A DNA stretch of 43,510 nucleotides from an uncultured Bacilli bacterium (GTDB taxonomy: Bacteria; Bacillota_I; Bacilli_A; RF39; UBA660), in NCBI GenBank assembly GCA_947589675.1, contig CANQCI010000011.1:1-43510 (forward strand), given 5' to 3'. A program made the position numbers and the translations under genes. The notes under the pieces were generated by a model. That model was given only the letters and a program-made list of their open reading frames with translations, was not told the DNA's origin and made no database searches. Below are positions 43,437 to 43,510 of the stretch, piece by piece. Each line of letters opens with the position of its first letter. Position 1 is the first letter of the stretch.

Positions 43437-43510
43437 ATTGAGTAGAAGTATGGGTCACCCCATACAACCCTCTCAGAACCGTACGTGCAGATTTCCCGCA
43501 TACGGCTCTT
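43437..43510 (-). mobile_element. Group II intron, domains V and VI (3' end)
   Basis: On the minus strand, GAGCCGTATGCGGG and TGCACGTACGGTTC (43508-43476) form domain V with its GCGG-loop hairpin. The next 35-40 bases (GAGAGGGTTGTATGGGGTGA with its complement CCCATACTTCTACTC) form domain VI. The 3' end is near CTACTCAAT at about 43437. Domain V is the conserved catalytic core of bacterial group II introns. The intron body and any reverse transcriptase lie outside the window. Confidence 0.85.

Overview
The window is an AT-rich segment of a low-GC Bacillota (Firmicutes) chromosome. It fits an anaerobic, gut-type Bacilli lineage related to RF39 or Erysipelotrichia-like bacteria. This placement is inferred from gene content: pyruvate:ferredoxin oxidoreductase, an [FeFe]-hydrogenase-type protein, T-box and L10-leader regulation, and a Firmicutes-type EssC secretion ATPase. 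Tryptophan is TGG throughout the long genes, so the code is standard and TGA is a stop. No tRNA, rRNA or CRISPR array was seen.

Layout. 1-342: a long perfect hairpin, a consensus promoter and a short terminated transcript that looks like a small RNA. 343-6121 (minus): a small membrane protein, pyruvate:ferredoxin oxidoreductase, enolase and a DUF308 membrane protein. 6241-10498: a FemABX-type cell-wall aminoacyltransferase (plus), then a CapA-like protein and two unrecognised genes (minus). 10610-14859 (minus): the str operon rpsL-rpsG-fusA-tuf. 14860-15376: the str promoter and leader, then a decayed insertion element. 15377-16513: a 41-residue prepilin-like peptide, an unknown gene and a DUF1003 protein.

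16594-23658 is a compact type VII (Ess/ESX-like) secretion locus. It holds esaB/yukD, essC and three small helical genes in one minus-strand operon, with a divergent helical gene on the plus strand. EssA, EssB and EsaA are absent from the window. Two of the small proteins share a C-terminal motif and lack the WXG signature.

23848-26213 (minus): rplK-rplA and rplJ-rplL with an L10 leader; L11 has an acidic C-terminal extension. 26446-30288: a membrane-anchored surface protein, a membrane thioredoxin-fold protein, and a TetR regulator paired with an [FeFe]-hydrogenase-type protein. 30391-33976: pheS-pheT under a T-box. 34050-40050: an AAA/DUF4143 ATPase, a YqzL-like micro-protein, a DAACS symporter, a SipW-type signal peptidase and an ABC exporter. 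40124-43510: DUF1848, SseB-like and poorly conserved membrane genes.

The last 2.5 kb shows three gene disruptions: a one-base frameshift at the start of the SseB-like gene, an in-frame TGA in a membrane gene, and the 3' end of a group II intron splitting an ankyrin-like gene. Most core operons have near-consensus sigma-A promoters (17-bp spacers) and clear intrinsic terminators, which helped correct several start codons.
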